From positions 8,036,438 to 8,100,437 of the forward strand of contig OZ022238.1 in NCBI GenBank assembly GCA_963978895.1: a stretch of DNA of 64,000 nt, written 5' to 3'. The DNA comes from Erpobdella octoculata. Lineage: Eukaryota; Annelida; Clitellata; Hirudinida; Erpobdellidae. This document shows positions 27,900-37,105 of this stretch, piece after piece. The notes under the pieces were generated by a model. The model was not told the origin of the DNA. It worked only from the letters and a program-made list of their open reading frames with translations, and made no database searches. The position numbers and the translations under genes were made by a program. How positions within the stretch are numbered: the first letter of the stretch is position 1; every line of letters begins with the position of its first letter.

Positions 27900-28237
27900 C
27901 TGTTTTTTCATATTTGATAAAAACAAAAAAGACCGTCATTTTTGACGGGAGACTTCTAGTAATTATATAAATAAGAGTTTCTGTTGACCTTGATGTAGCC
28001 GGGTTATATATTGCTATTTTATTTAACCAATCGTCTAAACATGTGCAAATATTTATGAATGAATGTAAATTAATCTAATAATTAACTTTCTGACAGATTC
28101 AGGTGGAACAAATATCAAAACAGCTGCAAAGTCAAAGCGATCGGGTCAATACGGTCATAACACGCAGCCAGGGTCGGGTGGGACCTGGATCGACTGCTAC
28201 CTTAAATTTTATAGAAATGACACAACCGCCGAATTGA
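11642..28237 (+). CDS. plasma membrane calcium-transporting ATPase (PMCA), 21 exons seen
   Basis: Exons: 11642-11792, 11959-12150, 12616-12855, 13005-13130, 13228-13350, 13544-13587, 13809-13884, 14038-14240, 15080-15215, 15557-15663, 15803-16047, 16404-16543, 16976-17097, 17245-17427, 20117-20311, 20458-20649, 20960-21173, 21421-21635, 22064-22171, 22378-22512 and 28097-28237. All junctions are in frame and give at least 1,095 aa. It is a P2B-type pump that exports Ca2+ from the cytosol using ATP. Visible motifs: [20 protein letters not shown] near the first TM pair, LTGESDQV in the actuator, [15 protein letters not shown] in TM4, the phosphorylation site [16 protein letters not shown], nucleotide-binding KSMST and SKGAPEI, MVTGDN, hinge [29 protein letters not shown] in TM6, and the calmodulin-binding start [13 protein letters not shown]. 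The C-terminal tail after that is only about 45 aa, short for the family. The upstream start exon was not found and the first acceptor is approximate. Confidence 0.93.
11816..11886. mobile_element. 71-bp MITE with CAGTGGCGTAGCG inverted ends
   Basis: In PMCA intron 1. The left end CAGTGGCGTAGCGAAGGG is mirrored by CCCTCGCTACGCCACTG at the right. The flanks GACATCGT and GGCATCGC match at six of eight positions, consistent with a decayed 8-bp target duplication of hAT type. Confidence 0.7.
14038..14240 (+). CDS. PMCA exon 8: TM3-TM4 with PEGLP
   Basis: Encodes [17 protein letters not shown] (TM3), then [20 protein letters not shown] (TM4 with the ion-binding PEGL). It starts after TATCCAG in phase 1 and ends CGA|GTTAGT in phase 0. 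Exon 9 continues as [18 protein letters not shown], as expected for the family. Confidence 0.93.
14353..15075 (+). repeat. 22-bp minisatellite in PMCA intron 8
   Basis: Unit made of TTGATAATTGTATGAAAA followed by TAAG. Copies between about 14381 and 14702 are nearly identical. Downstream copies (ACATG in place of ATAAG, some ATTTG) are diverged. Together they make up almost the whole intron. Confidence 0.95.
15080..15215 (+). CDS. PMCA exon 9: phosphorylation site DKTGT
   Basis: Encodes [20 protein letters not shown] and the following [10 protein letters not shown]; the Asp of DKTGT is the phosphorylated residue. The acceptor TTGATACAG sits at the very end of the 22-bp minisatellite filling the preceding intron. 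Confidence 0.94.
16050..16300 (+). repeat. tandem repeat in PMCA intron 11
   Basis: Five to six imperfect copies of a unit containing TCAATATTTATGTGG and a T-rich TTCTTTTTTCATCATG segment, starting right after the exon 11 donor. Confidence 0.85.
16560..16675 (+). repeat. (GAT/GGT)n microsatellite in PMCA intron 12
   Basis: Mixed GATGAT and GGTGGT trinucleotides, followed in the same intron by a (TCA)n tract at about 16890-16965. Confidence 0.9.
17850..18075 (+). repeat. GGGTTC tandem array (left, inside hAT element)
   Basis: Clusters of three to four GGGTTC hexamers ending GGGTTTGTGAAACT, repeated about every 43 bases. The same hexamer array occurs near the right end (19775-20010) in the same orientation. 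Confidence 0.92.
19018..19080 (-). other. truncated tRNA-like sequence (A and B box) inside the hAT element
   Basis: On the minus strand TAGCTGAGTTGG matches a pol III A box and GGTTCGATTCC a B box. They are only about 29 bases apart (start to start) instead of about 43, so the anticodon arm is missing. Not a functional tRNA; probably a SINE relic. Confidence 0.5.
19775..20020 (+). repeat. GGGTTC tandem array (right, inside hAT element)
   Basis: GGGTTC or GAGTTC hexamers separated by GGGTATCAAGTTTTCAC-type spacers, a different spacer from the left array. Confidence 0.9.
20117..20311 (+). CDS. PMCA exon 15: P-domain hinge
   Basis: Encodes [20 protein letters not shown], then [20 protein letters not shown] and GFAM, the conserved Mg2+-binding hinge of P-type ATPases. 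It is bounded by GGCAG|GTT and ATG|GTGAGT, both phase 0. The hAT element sits in the preceding intron. Confidence 0.94.
20690..20891 (-). mobile_element. tRNA-derived SINE in PMCA intron 16
   Basis: The head at 20891-20815 (minus strand) has an A box TGGCACAGTGG and a B-box-like AGTTCGAGCC 43 bases later, the normal tRNA spacing. The outer ends GGTGATG and CGTCACC can pair as an acceptor stem. The T arm does not pair well, so this is not a functional tRNA. The body continues to about 20690. Similarity to a GTC-anticodon tRNA is weak. Confidence 0.55.
21700..21852 (+). repeat. GA-rich tract ending CTAG, related to 42289-42536
   Basis: GAGCGGGAAAGGGAGAG-type purine tract followed by AAAACAATAAAAAAAACC and ending in CCACTAGT. 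The order of blocks matches the Helitron-like terminus at 42.5 kb, but the terminal hairpin is lost. Lies in PMCA intron 18. Confidence 0.4.
22845..23002 (+). other. GC-rich open patch in PMCA intron 20, possible alternative 3' exon
   Basis: An open plus-strand frame ends TGA at 23000-23002 and encodes a Ser-rich then mixed segment ([35 protein letters not shown]). Its base composition differs from the AT-rich flanks. Several AG dinucleotides precede it but no strong pyrimidine tract. It would follow exon 20 in phase 0. Unproven. Confidence 0.25.
24142..25003. mobile_element. 862-bp element with CAGGGACGTCA inverted ends
   Basis: Starts CAGGGACGTCATTTTAGC and ends TCAATTGACGTCCCTG, so the terminal 11 bases are inverted. 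The left end is shared with elements at 32.1 and 51.2 kb. A clean target duplication was not found. Lies in PMCA intron 20. No coding capacity seen. Confidence 0.6.
26094..26960 (+). mobile_element. decayed hAT-like transposon fragment (copy 1)
   Basis: Shares long similar stretches with 37805-38180, for example AAGCAATCATCAGGTACTAA at the start and GAGTTTGGCTTGAACCG near the end. Its frames are broken by many stops. The second copy carries a hAT dimerisation motif, which places this copy in the same family. Lies in PMCA intron 20. Confidence 0.55.
27728..27832 (+). repeat. (TATG)n microsatellite followed by (TA)n at 27855-27892
   Basis: About 26 uninterrupted TATG tetranucleotides, then a short unique spacer and a TA run. 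Confidence 0.97.
28097..28237 (+). CDS. PMCA exon 21: short C-terminal tail
   Basis: The acceptor is CTGACAG; the exon begins ATTCAGGTG (IQV) in phase 0, completing [16 protein letters not shown]. The start matches the calmodulin-binding helix of PMCAs, then diverges. The tail ends TQPPN with TGA at 28235-28237. It follows a 5,584-bp intron and an AATAAA lies at 28419-28424. The tail lacks the long Ser/Thr-rich region and ETSL/ETSV-type PDZ ending of vertebrate PMCAs. Confidence 0.75.
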   Translation: MQVEQISKQLQSQSDRVNTVITRSQGRVGPGSTATLNFIEMTQPPN

Positions 28238-28418
28238 AATCACCTGAAAACAGTTTTATGTTATTTTTTAAAATTGTTCGGCTCTGGCTGGTGAACTGAA
28301 ACCGTAATACGACGTTAATGGTAAGTATTTTTATATGCAAAAGAGTCGTCTGCTTGAGCCTTGTAGAGAGTTTATTTTTTAAGAATGAGAGATTGTAGTA
28401 CGCTTGTTAGGATTTTGA

Positions 28419-28424
28419 AATAAA
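28419..28424 (+). terminator. poly(A) signal AATAAA of PMCA
   Basis: AATAAA about 180 bases after the PMCA stop codon on the same strand. Confidence 0.5.
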
Positions 28425-31030
28425 CTTTGATTTATTGTGTAAATATTCATATTTTTACAGACTAGTGAAACCTAGTTAGAAATACAATGTACTTTTCGAG
28501 GTTTAAATATTAAACAATTTTGAACCAAGTCATTTTTATCCATCCTCACAAAAACCCCAGTATATAAGTATTTATTTTTTTTGGAGATCAAAGGCATTGA
28601 ATGTCTTTTTATCTCTTTCCGACTGTATATTTTCCGGAAGCTTATCGGGGGAAGAAAGTTTTGAAAAAAATGTCCGCGAGATTTTTCGTTAAATATAAAA
28701 TTAGTTGTTTGCTATAAAAAATTTTCCGACACTTCAATGCATTTTAGATTTTTTAGATCGTTCAGATTTTTGACATTATCTGTATTGCTGTTTTTTCGTA
28801 GTGCCATCTTGTGCTTTTAAATGAAACGAACCACTGCCGGTATCTTAGTCTTTACTACCTATCGCGTTGAGTTGGAGAAAGATTTCGTTTAAAATCTTAA
28901 AGTTCATCTCTTAGTCGAATGGTCGTGGTTATTAAGTTATTACAGTACGAATTTTATGTCTCACCTTTCTAAGCAGGTGGTGAGTAACAAACATTTATGC
29001 ATGTGATTAGAACGTACGTGGGTCTTATATGTCAGGTTTCGTCATGCTTCAAGAGATGCATCATTTTTTTTTAATTCTGTAATTGTATTTATTTGTGAAC
29101 AGGAATATCTACAGGTATTTTTTTTTATATAATTAATTCTCTATATATTCATTTGTTTGGTCTGGTTTCCTGTTCGTGGTCATTCTACCTGTTCGTGGTC
29201 ATTCCACCTGTTCTAACGTAGTATGGAAGAACAACTGACAAAAGCGATCAACTTCATAATTCCGTCACGGCTCAAAAAGGTTGATGGAGTTGTCCACTCA
29301 TTTAACAGTTGAATGATTTGAGAAATCCCCCGGTCCAGTCTCAATCATGCAGCTGGTTAGCTCATTTGAAACGCAAAACCTGAAGAAAAAAACTTTGAGG
29401 ACTTTTTTGGACCTTAATCAGAAGAGAAAACCATCACTCAAACGTTGAATGACAGTTTGAAAATAAATTTTTCCAAATAAAAACGTCGCAAGTTGATCGA
29501 TTAGAATTCATCCCGTAGCTCCCTCCGTCCATCCATCACCCTCTTAGCCAGCCTCCTACCGTCCATCCATCCATCTGACCATTCACTTGATTACTTCCAT
29601 TCATTCCATCTCATTTGTACCAGGCTTCTTTTTTATTTCTTTACTCCCCTCTCTCTCCTTCTGCGTATATATATGTATATATGTTCCTTTATGTACCGAT
29701 GCTACCTTACTTTCGCCCAATGGACCACCCGGTCATCAGTCACTGAACTTGCTGACTTATTTAACGGCGGTTCATTGTGCGATGTTTGCCAGCTGCCGTG
29801 TTACGTGGCGTGTCCTACGTCTGCATCTCCATCCGTCTTCTGATTTTTCCCTCTTTTTATTTTTTTATTATTATTTTTTTGGTCCTACCGTCTTCTTCTT
29901 CTCCATTTGTGGAAATCTCGTTCTTGAGATGGATGAATATGATATCGCCGTACAGCTGTTTTGATTCTCATTGTAGATCCGTGCAGCGCCATTTCGTTGT
30001 TTTGTAGGTTAGAGTTCTGTTGTAGGGTATAAACATGCATGTGCAATAATGCGAACTGTGTGTTCAAACGTGGGTGTGTGGACATATGTCTGTGGGTGCG
30101 TGGACATATGTCTGCGCATGTGTGACCATATGTCTGGGCGTGCGTATTCGTTAGAACTGCGCTTCTGCGGCTATACTGATATGCGGCGACATTTGGCTGG
30201 GCCATATTTAACGCATCTAATTAGAAAAGAACATTGGAAGAACCGCTTGAATTATAGTTTCGTTCGCCAGAGTTGATGAAGTCGTCATCTGCTGTTGCAG
30301 TTTTAAGAACAGTGTGGAGGTGGAAGTTATATGGAAATTATCAAAGTAATAATTCCTATCTGTTGCCTGTTGCCTATCTAAGTCGGGTTGTTAGGAATGA
30401 AAAGGTTTTGAAATTATTACCCTAACACTGAAAAGATTATGAAAACTGAAATACTAAGCAATTCTGGGTTTTCTCTAATAAGGTTTATTTTATTGGAGTT
30501 GATGTGATGTGGACGCGTAAATGTTAAGTAAGTGAGAATTGATCATCATCATGTTCGTGTAAGGAAGTTCTTGGAAGTTGAATCACGGGAACGGATTGGT
30601 AGTTATGAAGGAGAATGGGGGAGGAAGTTTTATGGAAAATGCGTTTGCATGATAAAAGTTTGGCCAAAGACATTTTTTGCAAAAACTAGTTTTTAATATA
30701 GTCATTAAATTTATAAATATTCAACAAATTAATGTATACATTCATACTTATTCAACAACTTGATGTATAAACATTAAACATACATATTCAAAAAAACATG
30801 AACGCATGAATAAATATTCAACACATTAACGTAGTATATGAATATTCAATTCAGAACCTTAATGAATAAAGTGCTAGTGCTCATGTCTCGAGTTAGTTTT
30901 TGTTAGAAAGTAAACAACTGCTATAATATTCTCCAAAGAAATTTTAAAATAACAAGTTTAGTGAAGTTTTTTTATGCTAAGATCTGTTCAGTTGAGAAAT
31001 AAGCTGGCAAGATGGCGCCTGCATGCTTTC
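28425..31030. other. intergenic, no gene recognised
   Basis: AT-rich sequence after the PMCA 3' end. ORFs at 29587-30276 have no domain and an irregular composition. Nothing else can be supported. Confidence 0.5.
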
Positions 31031-31037
31031 TCAGTCC

Positions 31038-31365
31038 GCGGATGAGTGGGATGTTGTTGAGGATGAGTGGGATGTTGTTGAGGATGAGTGGGATGTTGTT
31101 GAGGATGAGTGGGATGTTGCTGAGGATGAGTGGGATGTTGTTGAGGATGAGTGGGATGTTGTTGAGGATGAGTGGGATGTTGTTGAGGATGAGTGGGATG
31201 TTGTTGAGGTTGAGTGGGATGTTGTTGAGGATGAGTGGGATGTTGTTGTGGATGAGTGGGATGTTGTTGTGGATGAGTGGGATGTTGTTGAGGATGAGTG
31301 GGATGTTGTTGAGGATGAGTGGGATGTTGTTGAGGATGAGTGGGATGTTGTTGAGGATGAGTGGG
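31038..31365 (+). repeat. 21-bp minisatellite, about 15 copies (GAGGATGAGTGGGATGTTGTT minus one base)
   Basis: Unit GAGGATGAGTGGGATGTTGT plus T. The length is a multiple of three, so it gives long ORFs on both strands (for example DEWDVVE and NNIPLIL). The few variants are single substitutions. No start context or domain supports a protein. Confidence 0.95.
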
Positions 31366-31639
31366 TGGATGTGGGTGGAAGTGGAGGGAGTAGGAGAAAG
31401 AGTAAGTAAGTGATCGGAGGATGTGTTTTGGAGAAAGTAGATGAATCGGTGACTGATGAATGGAGGGGATTGTTCATGATTCCAGAATAAGATGTGGGAA
31501 TGTTGGCTCTTGTAAGCATCCATCTTTTCTCCGTGTTTCTCGCACCTACAACTGATTCACCGCCGGTCATAATTTTTCATTTATCCATCATTCTGTTTGA
31601 CTGTTCAATTATCCATCCAATAGCGTGTACATTCTACCT

Positions 31640-31970
31640 TATGTACATATTGTACATACAACAGTCTGTACATACAAGCGAATGTACATATTGTACATAC
31701 AACAGTCTGTACATACAAGCGAATGTACATATTGTACATACAACAGTCTGTACATACAAGCGAATGTACATATTGTACATACAACAGTCTGTACATACAA
31801 GCGAATGTACATATTGTACATACAAGCGAATGTACATGTTGTACAAATCGTACATACAACCGAATGTACATATTGTACATACAACCCATTGTACATATTG
31901 TACATACAACCGAATGTACATATTGTACATACAATCGTCTGTACATATTGTACATACAACCGAATGTACA
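31640..31970 (+). repeat. 41-bp minisatellite rich in TGTACATA
   Basis: The first part (31641-31805) has four copies of a 41-bp unit with three TGTACATA motifs each; the rest is a shortened derivative. I count about 23 TGTACATA octamers on the plus strand and only about one on the minus strand. ORFs such as MYILYIQQSVHTSECTYCTY are repeat translations. Confidence 0.93.
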
Positions 31971-32065
31971 TCCAGCTGTCTGCTGTCTGTACATCCGTTG
32001 CCACATTCTTTTGTACTTATCTCTCCTCTCCTTTAATTCCACTCTCCGTTTTTATCAGTTAAAAG

Positions 32066-32381
32066 CAGGAGCGTCACTTCAGCAAAACCATGGGGGGAGG
32101 GGAAGGGGGGTTAAAGCGTTTACAAAACTATGGTGGGGGACAATTTTCAAATAATAACAAATTCTAAAACCCTTCTAAATATTCAAATTTTCTTCCAAAA
32201 ATAGCTGATAACCCGTGGGGGGGGGTGGTTGTAGGTACTTTTCTTCCAAAAAAATAGCTGAAGACCGGGGAGGAGGGTGTACGTAGGTACTTTTTTCAAA
32301 CAATTTTAAAATATTCTTTCCTTTTTTCTTCAAATATTCCTCCAAAATCCTTGGGAATTGCCCTTTGCATATGACGCCCTG
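32066..32381. mobile_element. 316-bp hAT-like MITE with 8-bp target duplication
   Basis: Left end CAGGAGCGTCACTTCAGC, right end GCATATGACGCCCTG (inverted match). Flanks GTTAAAAG (32058-32065) and GTTAAAAA (32382-32389) match at seven of eight bases. G-rich interior, no ORF. Same family as the elements at 24.1 and 51.2 kb. Confidence 0.75.
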
Positions 32382-32789
32382 GTTAAAAAATCAAAGTTAT
32401 ATCATTAACTAAACATGAAAACAATTATGTAGCAAAAAGAGTTTCAGATGTTTTCAAGATTCACTATTAACTATTATATTACTATATTAGTGTTAGAATA
32501 ATACTATTAGATATCATTGACTAATAATCTAATAATAGTTGTTGTTATTAGTACTTATAGCAGTAGTAGTAGTTATTGCTGTAGAAGTATCAATATCATG
32601 ATCATGATAAACATCGTCGTCGTGATCATCATTATCGTTATTATCAGTTTTTGAGTCCTGTTTGACCTGAAAAAATATTTTTATTTCCAAATAATCAAGC
32701 AAGTTGTTCTGCAGAAATAAAGAAATGAACTCCCGCTGAATTAAGACAACAAACACCGAATAATTTAAGAAAGTCCAAGATGACGACGA

Positions 32790-32875
32790 TGATGCTCATG
32801 ATCATGGTGATGATGATAATGATAATGGTGGTGGTGGTGGTTGGGGTGATGATGATGATGATGATGATGATGATA

Positions 32876-32922
<47 letters not shown>

Positions 32923-32947
32923 AATGATGATGATGATGATGATGATG
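32790..32947 (+). repeat. (ATG)n microsatellite
   Basis: A mostly pure GAT/ATG trinucleotide run. Met-, Ile- or Asp-only ORFs here are artefacts. Confidence 0.96.
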
Positions 32948-33287
32948 TGGTCATCCAAAAATCTTGTCTACATCGACGTCTTTGTCAGCAGTCCGTGTCT
33001 CAGGACGTTGCGGGAGTAGAACCGCTCTCTACGGGGGGCCAGGGAAGTGCACGGGCTGCTGAGCCGATGAGAGGAGGAGAACTGTGCCAAATAGGAATCA
33101 ACTGAGTAGGTGAAGAGATAATGATGATGATGTCCCGAAAGAGCCATTTTAGAAGATGCGATAATTTTTTTGCCTTGTTTAATATTCTTGTTGTCCATTT
33201 TATATATTCAGATAGTCGTTATCCTTATAACTATATGATGATAATAATAATAATAATGATAAAAATAAAATATTAATATAATAAAAA

Positions 33288-33462
<175 letters not shown>

Positions 33463-34089
33463 ACTAGTTCAAAAGTCCTAATATTGACGACAGAAAGGAG
33501 AGATGTAATTAAGTAAGAAAGATAAAGAAAGATTATAATTACTATGATTAATATTCTTATATTATATTATTATTATCATTGATTATAATTATCATCATCA
33601 TCATCACAACCATCACCACCACCATCGTCGTCGTCGTCATCATCATGGCCATAAAGAAACAGTTCATACAACATAAAGACCGACCGATTTCTGCGACTAG
33701 CACCGATCGAGCACATCCCTACATTGTCCCTTTCGCTCCTTTATAACCATCGTTCCGTGCAGAAAGCGCACAACAACATAACAATTGAATCGAACGGGTT
33801 GAACGGGTTGATGCGAAGATCTTCTTGGAACGTTTCTTGAATTTCATTTCATTTATTACAAACGTTTATGTAATCAGCTGGAACGATATTTTTGTTAATT
33901 TAATTTAAATTAAGTTTATATTCTCTTAAGAAGAAGAAGAAGAAGAAGAAAAAGGTGAGAATTTGTACTAAATATTTTTATTAATAATATTTTTAAATTA
34001 TTTTGTTTATTATAATTTCGTTGTTGTTGAAATAATTTACGTTCAAAAAAATGTAAAAAGATAAGTTCTTGACGTTAAACTGTTATTTA

Positions 34090-34702
34090 TTGAGAATGTT
34101 GTAAATTCAATTATGCAGTTGTGAATGTTGTAAATTCAATTATGCAGTTGTGAAAGTTGTAAATCAATTATGCAGTTGTGAATGTTGTAAATTCAGTTAT
34201 GCAGTTGTGAATGTTGTAAATTCAATTATGCAGTTGTGAATGTTGTAAATTCAATTATGCAGTTGTGAATGTTGTACACTCAATTATGCAGTGGTGAATG
34301 TTTTAAATTCAATAATGCAGTTGTGAATGTTGTAAATTCAATTATGCAGTTGTGAATGTTGTACACTCAATCATGCAGTGGTGAATGTTTTAAATTCAAT
34401 TATGTAGTTGTGAATGTTGTAAATTCAATTATGCAGTTGTGAATGTTGTAAATTCAATTATACAGCTGTGAATGTTGTAAATTCAATTATGCAGTTGTGA
34501 ATGTTGTAAATTCAATTATGCAGTTGTAAATGATGTAAATACAATTATGCAGTTGTGAATGTTGTACACTCAATTATGCAGTAGTGAATGTTGTAAATTC
34601 AATGATGCAGTTGTGAATGTTGTAAATTCAATGATGCAGTTGTGAATGTTGTAAATTCAATGATGCAGTTGTGAATGTTGTAAATTCAATTATGCAGTTG
34701 TG
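34090..34702 (+). repeat. 29-bp minisatellite, about 21 copies
   Basis: Unit TTGTGAATGTTGTAAATTCA then ATTATGCAG. Variants such as ACACTC and GTGGTG recur in separate copies, which implies block duplication. There are no unique spacers, so this is not a CRISPR array. Confidence 0.95.
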
Positions 34703-34967
34703 TCTTGTGTACGTCTTAAAGTAGCAGTCTTATTTCAAGCCGGGCTACTTCGATAAGCAGCTTGTTATCTTAAAATATCTTCCTCTCTCTTTTTCCATTA
34801 CTCTCTTTCCATCTTTCTCTCTCTCTCTCTCTCTCTTTACATTTTTCTTTATTTTCTTCTTCACTTGTTTACTTCTGAACGTCTTCGTATGATTCATGTT
34901 GGCATGAGGACTTTTTAAAAAGTAAAAAAAAAACTTTTTTCCCCTTTTCTTCACGTGCATCACATGC

Positions 34968-35190
34968 AAGTACACACACGCGTACACACGTACGTACACA
35001 CACGCACGTATACACACGTACGTACACACGCACGTATACAAACGCACGTATACACACGTACGTACACACGCACGTATACACACGCACGTATACACACACG
35101 CACGTATACACACGCACGTATACACACGTACGTACACACACGCACGTATACACACGCACACGTACACACACGTACGTACACACACGCCAG
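34968..35190 (+). repeat. alternating purine-pyrimidine tract (ACACGCACGTATAC family)
   Basis: About 220 bases of CGTACACACGCACGTATACA-like sequence, almost perfectly alternating purine and pyrimidine, a composition able to adopt Z-DNA. Confidence 0.9.
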
Positions 35191-35356
35191 TGCAACGCAC
35201 CGACGCACATTTCGCCGAATGTTTGGAATTTCTTCGAGTTAACCACAGAAGGCGACGGCGTTCGTTCGGCGTTCTAATTGTCGATTAATCGCTCAGCGTG
35301 TGTACGTTGGCGGAGGAGTTTATTGAGTCGTGTTAGCGTAATAATACAACAAATTA

Positions 35357-35460
35357 GTTCCAAACTATCCATTCAAGTGCTTTCTTATGATGCCACGCGG
35401 ACCGATAAACTGCTGATTAACAGACCTGATATAATTGGGCTGCTGACTGAGCAAGGAAAG
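35357..35460 (+). other. possible orphan exon
   Basis: An open frame with ordinary, non-repetitive composition encodes SKLSIQVLSYDATRTDKLLI and then NRPDIIGLLTEQGK. It lies between an AATTAG acceptor-like site and AAAG|GTGACG, a fair donor. No family recognised and no neighbouring exon found. Confidence 0.2.
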
Positions 35461-35764
35461 GTGACGCCATTTTGTTTTGTTTTTTCGTGCCTGTTTGTTT
35501 TTTCAAGAGGCCACGTGACTTGAGATGCAGCTGATGAAAGTTAGAAAGTTTATATTATCTTCAGCTATAACTCTTTCTCTCTCTCCCTTTCTTTCTCTCC
35601 CCATTTCTCTCTCCCCCTCTCTCTTTCGCTTTCTCTCGTTTCCTATCTCTTCTTGAACGCAAGACTAACTGAAAACTAAACAATAACGTTTGGCAGGTCA
35701 GTTTCCGATTGACAATTAAATTATTAAGTACAAAACAATAACCAGAAATGAGGCTGCTGCTGAT

Positions 35765-35825
35765 GAATTGATGATGATGATGTTGATGATGATGAGGATG
35801 ATGAGGATGATTATGATGATGATGG

Positions 35826-35860
<35 letters not shown>

Positions 35861-35861
35861 T

Positions 35862-35896
<35 letters not shown>

Positions 35897-36115
35897 GTGT
35901 TGTTGATGATGATGATGATGACGACGATGACGACGATTATGGTGATGGTGATGATGATGATGATGACGATGACGATGATAATGATGATGATGATAATGAT
36001 AATGATAATGATAACGATAATGATGGTGGTGATGGTGGTGATGGTAATGGTGATGATGCTGATGATGGTGATGGTAATGGTAATGATGTTGATGATGGTG
36101 ATGATGATGATGACC
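35765..36115 (+). repeat. (ATG)n microsatellite, imperfect
   Basis: About 350 bases of ATG/GAT with GTT, GAC and AAT interruptions. Met- and His-rich ORFs are artefacts. Confidence 0.95.
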
Positions 36116-36339
36116 ATACTGAAAGCAGACTATTAAAGTTTTCATTTAAAAAAAGAAAATCTCGGGATTGTCGCAAGTGTTTTCTGAATCTCTCGGAGCA
36201 GAATGGGAATATTATTATCCTCATTTTATGCCTAGTGCTTCTTATGTCTGCTTAATTGTCTGTTTTAATTTTCTTTTATGGTGATGATCGTTGTGGCGGT
36301 TGGGTGGTGATGATGATAACTGCACCAACAATGATGATC

Positions 36340-36555
36340 ATCATTATCATGATGGTGTTAGTGATGATGATGATGATGATGAAGGCGATGATGATGATGA
36401 CGATGATGTTGATGATGATTGTGATGATGATGATGATAATGATGATCATGATCATGATGATGATCATGATGATGATCATGACGACGATGATGATGATGAT
36501 ATCGATGATAACGGCGATATTAGTGGTTGTGATGATGATGACGATGACGGTCATT
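36340..36555 (+). repeat. (ATG)n microsatellite, imperfect
   Basis: GATGATGAT with scattered CATGATCATGAT palindromes and GACGATG variants. Confidence 0.93.
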
Positions 36556-36934
36556 CTCATAAATTACAGCAAAAAAATGTATGTTGGCAATATTGATGTA
36601 AGCAATATTTCAAATGCGAGTATTGAGAAGAGGGACCGGAATAGAAATAAGAATAAATGACATTAGCAGCGGCCATTTTTCAAACTGGGTGGTCGAAACA
36701 TTGGAACTTTTTCGTAACATTGCACGAATGTCTTCAATTCAACATTCACTTGTTGCTGATGTTTGCGTTGTTGTCCATAAAGAAATGCGTCTCCACCAAT
36801 CTAGTGGTCGTCTCTTTCTTCCAACTTCATTGGAAGGCTGTTTCCTTTTCCTGGATGTGTTTCCTCTGTGTCTGCTGTGTTTGTGTATGTGTGTGTCTGC
36901 TGTGCTGTGCGCCTGGCAGTGTTTGTGTATGTGT

Positions 36935-37105
36935 ATGATTGTGTGTGTGTGTGTGCGTGTGTGTGTGTGTGTGCGTGTGTGTGTGTGTGCGTGTGTGTGT
37001 GTGTGCGTGTGTGTGTGTGTGCGTGTGTGTGTGTGTGTCAATGGCGGTTATTGCGTGTGTTGGTGAACTTGTGTGCGTGTATGTGTGTGTGTGTGTGTTC
37101 ACCGG
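36935..37105 (+). repeat. (TG)n microsatellite with regular GTGCGTG interruptions
   Basis: TG dinucleotides with CG steps at fairly regular spacing to about 37038, then a unique patch and a second (TG)n run. Confidence 0.95.

Noticed and set aside
29587..30276. Several 75-125-codon ORFs
   Set aside because: Low-complexity Phe/Leu/Ser-rich frames overlapping on both strands with no domain or splice context.
30972..31570. Long ORFs on both strands (NNIPLIL, DEWDVVE, TTSHSSS repeats)
   Set aside because: All are frames of a 21-bp minisatellite open on both strands.
31494..32154. Tyr/Cys/Thr-rich ORFs on both strands
   Set aside because: Translations of the TGTACATA minisatellite.
34090..34702. 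CRISPR-like array of about 29-bp repeats
   Set aside because: The repeats are head to tail with no unique spacers, no cas genes, and the sequence is clearly eukaryotic.
35561..36145. His-rich 194-codon ORF
   Set aside because: Reverse translation of an (ATG)n microsatellite.
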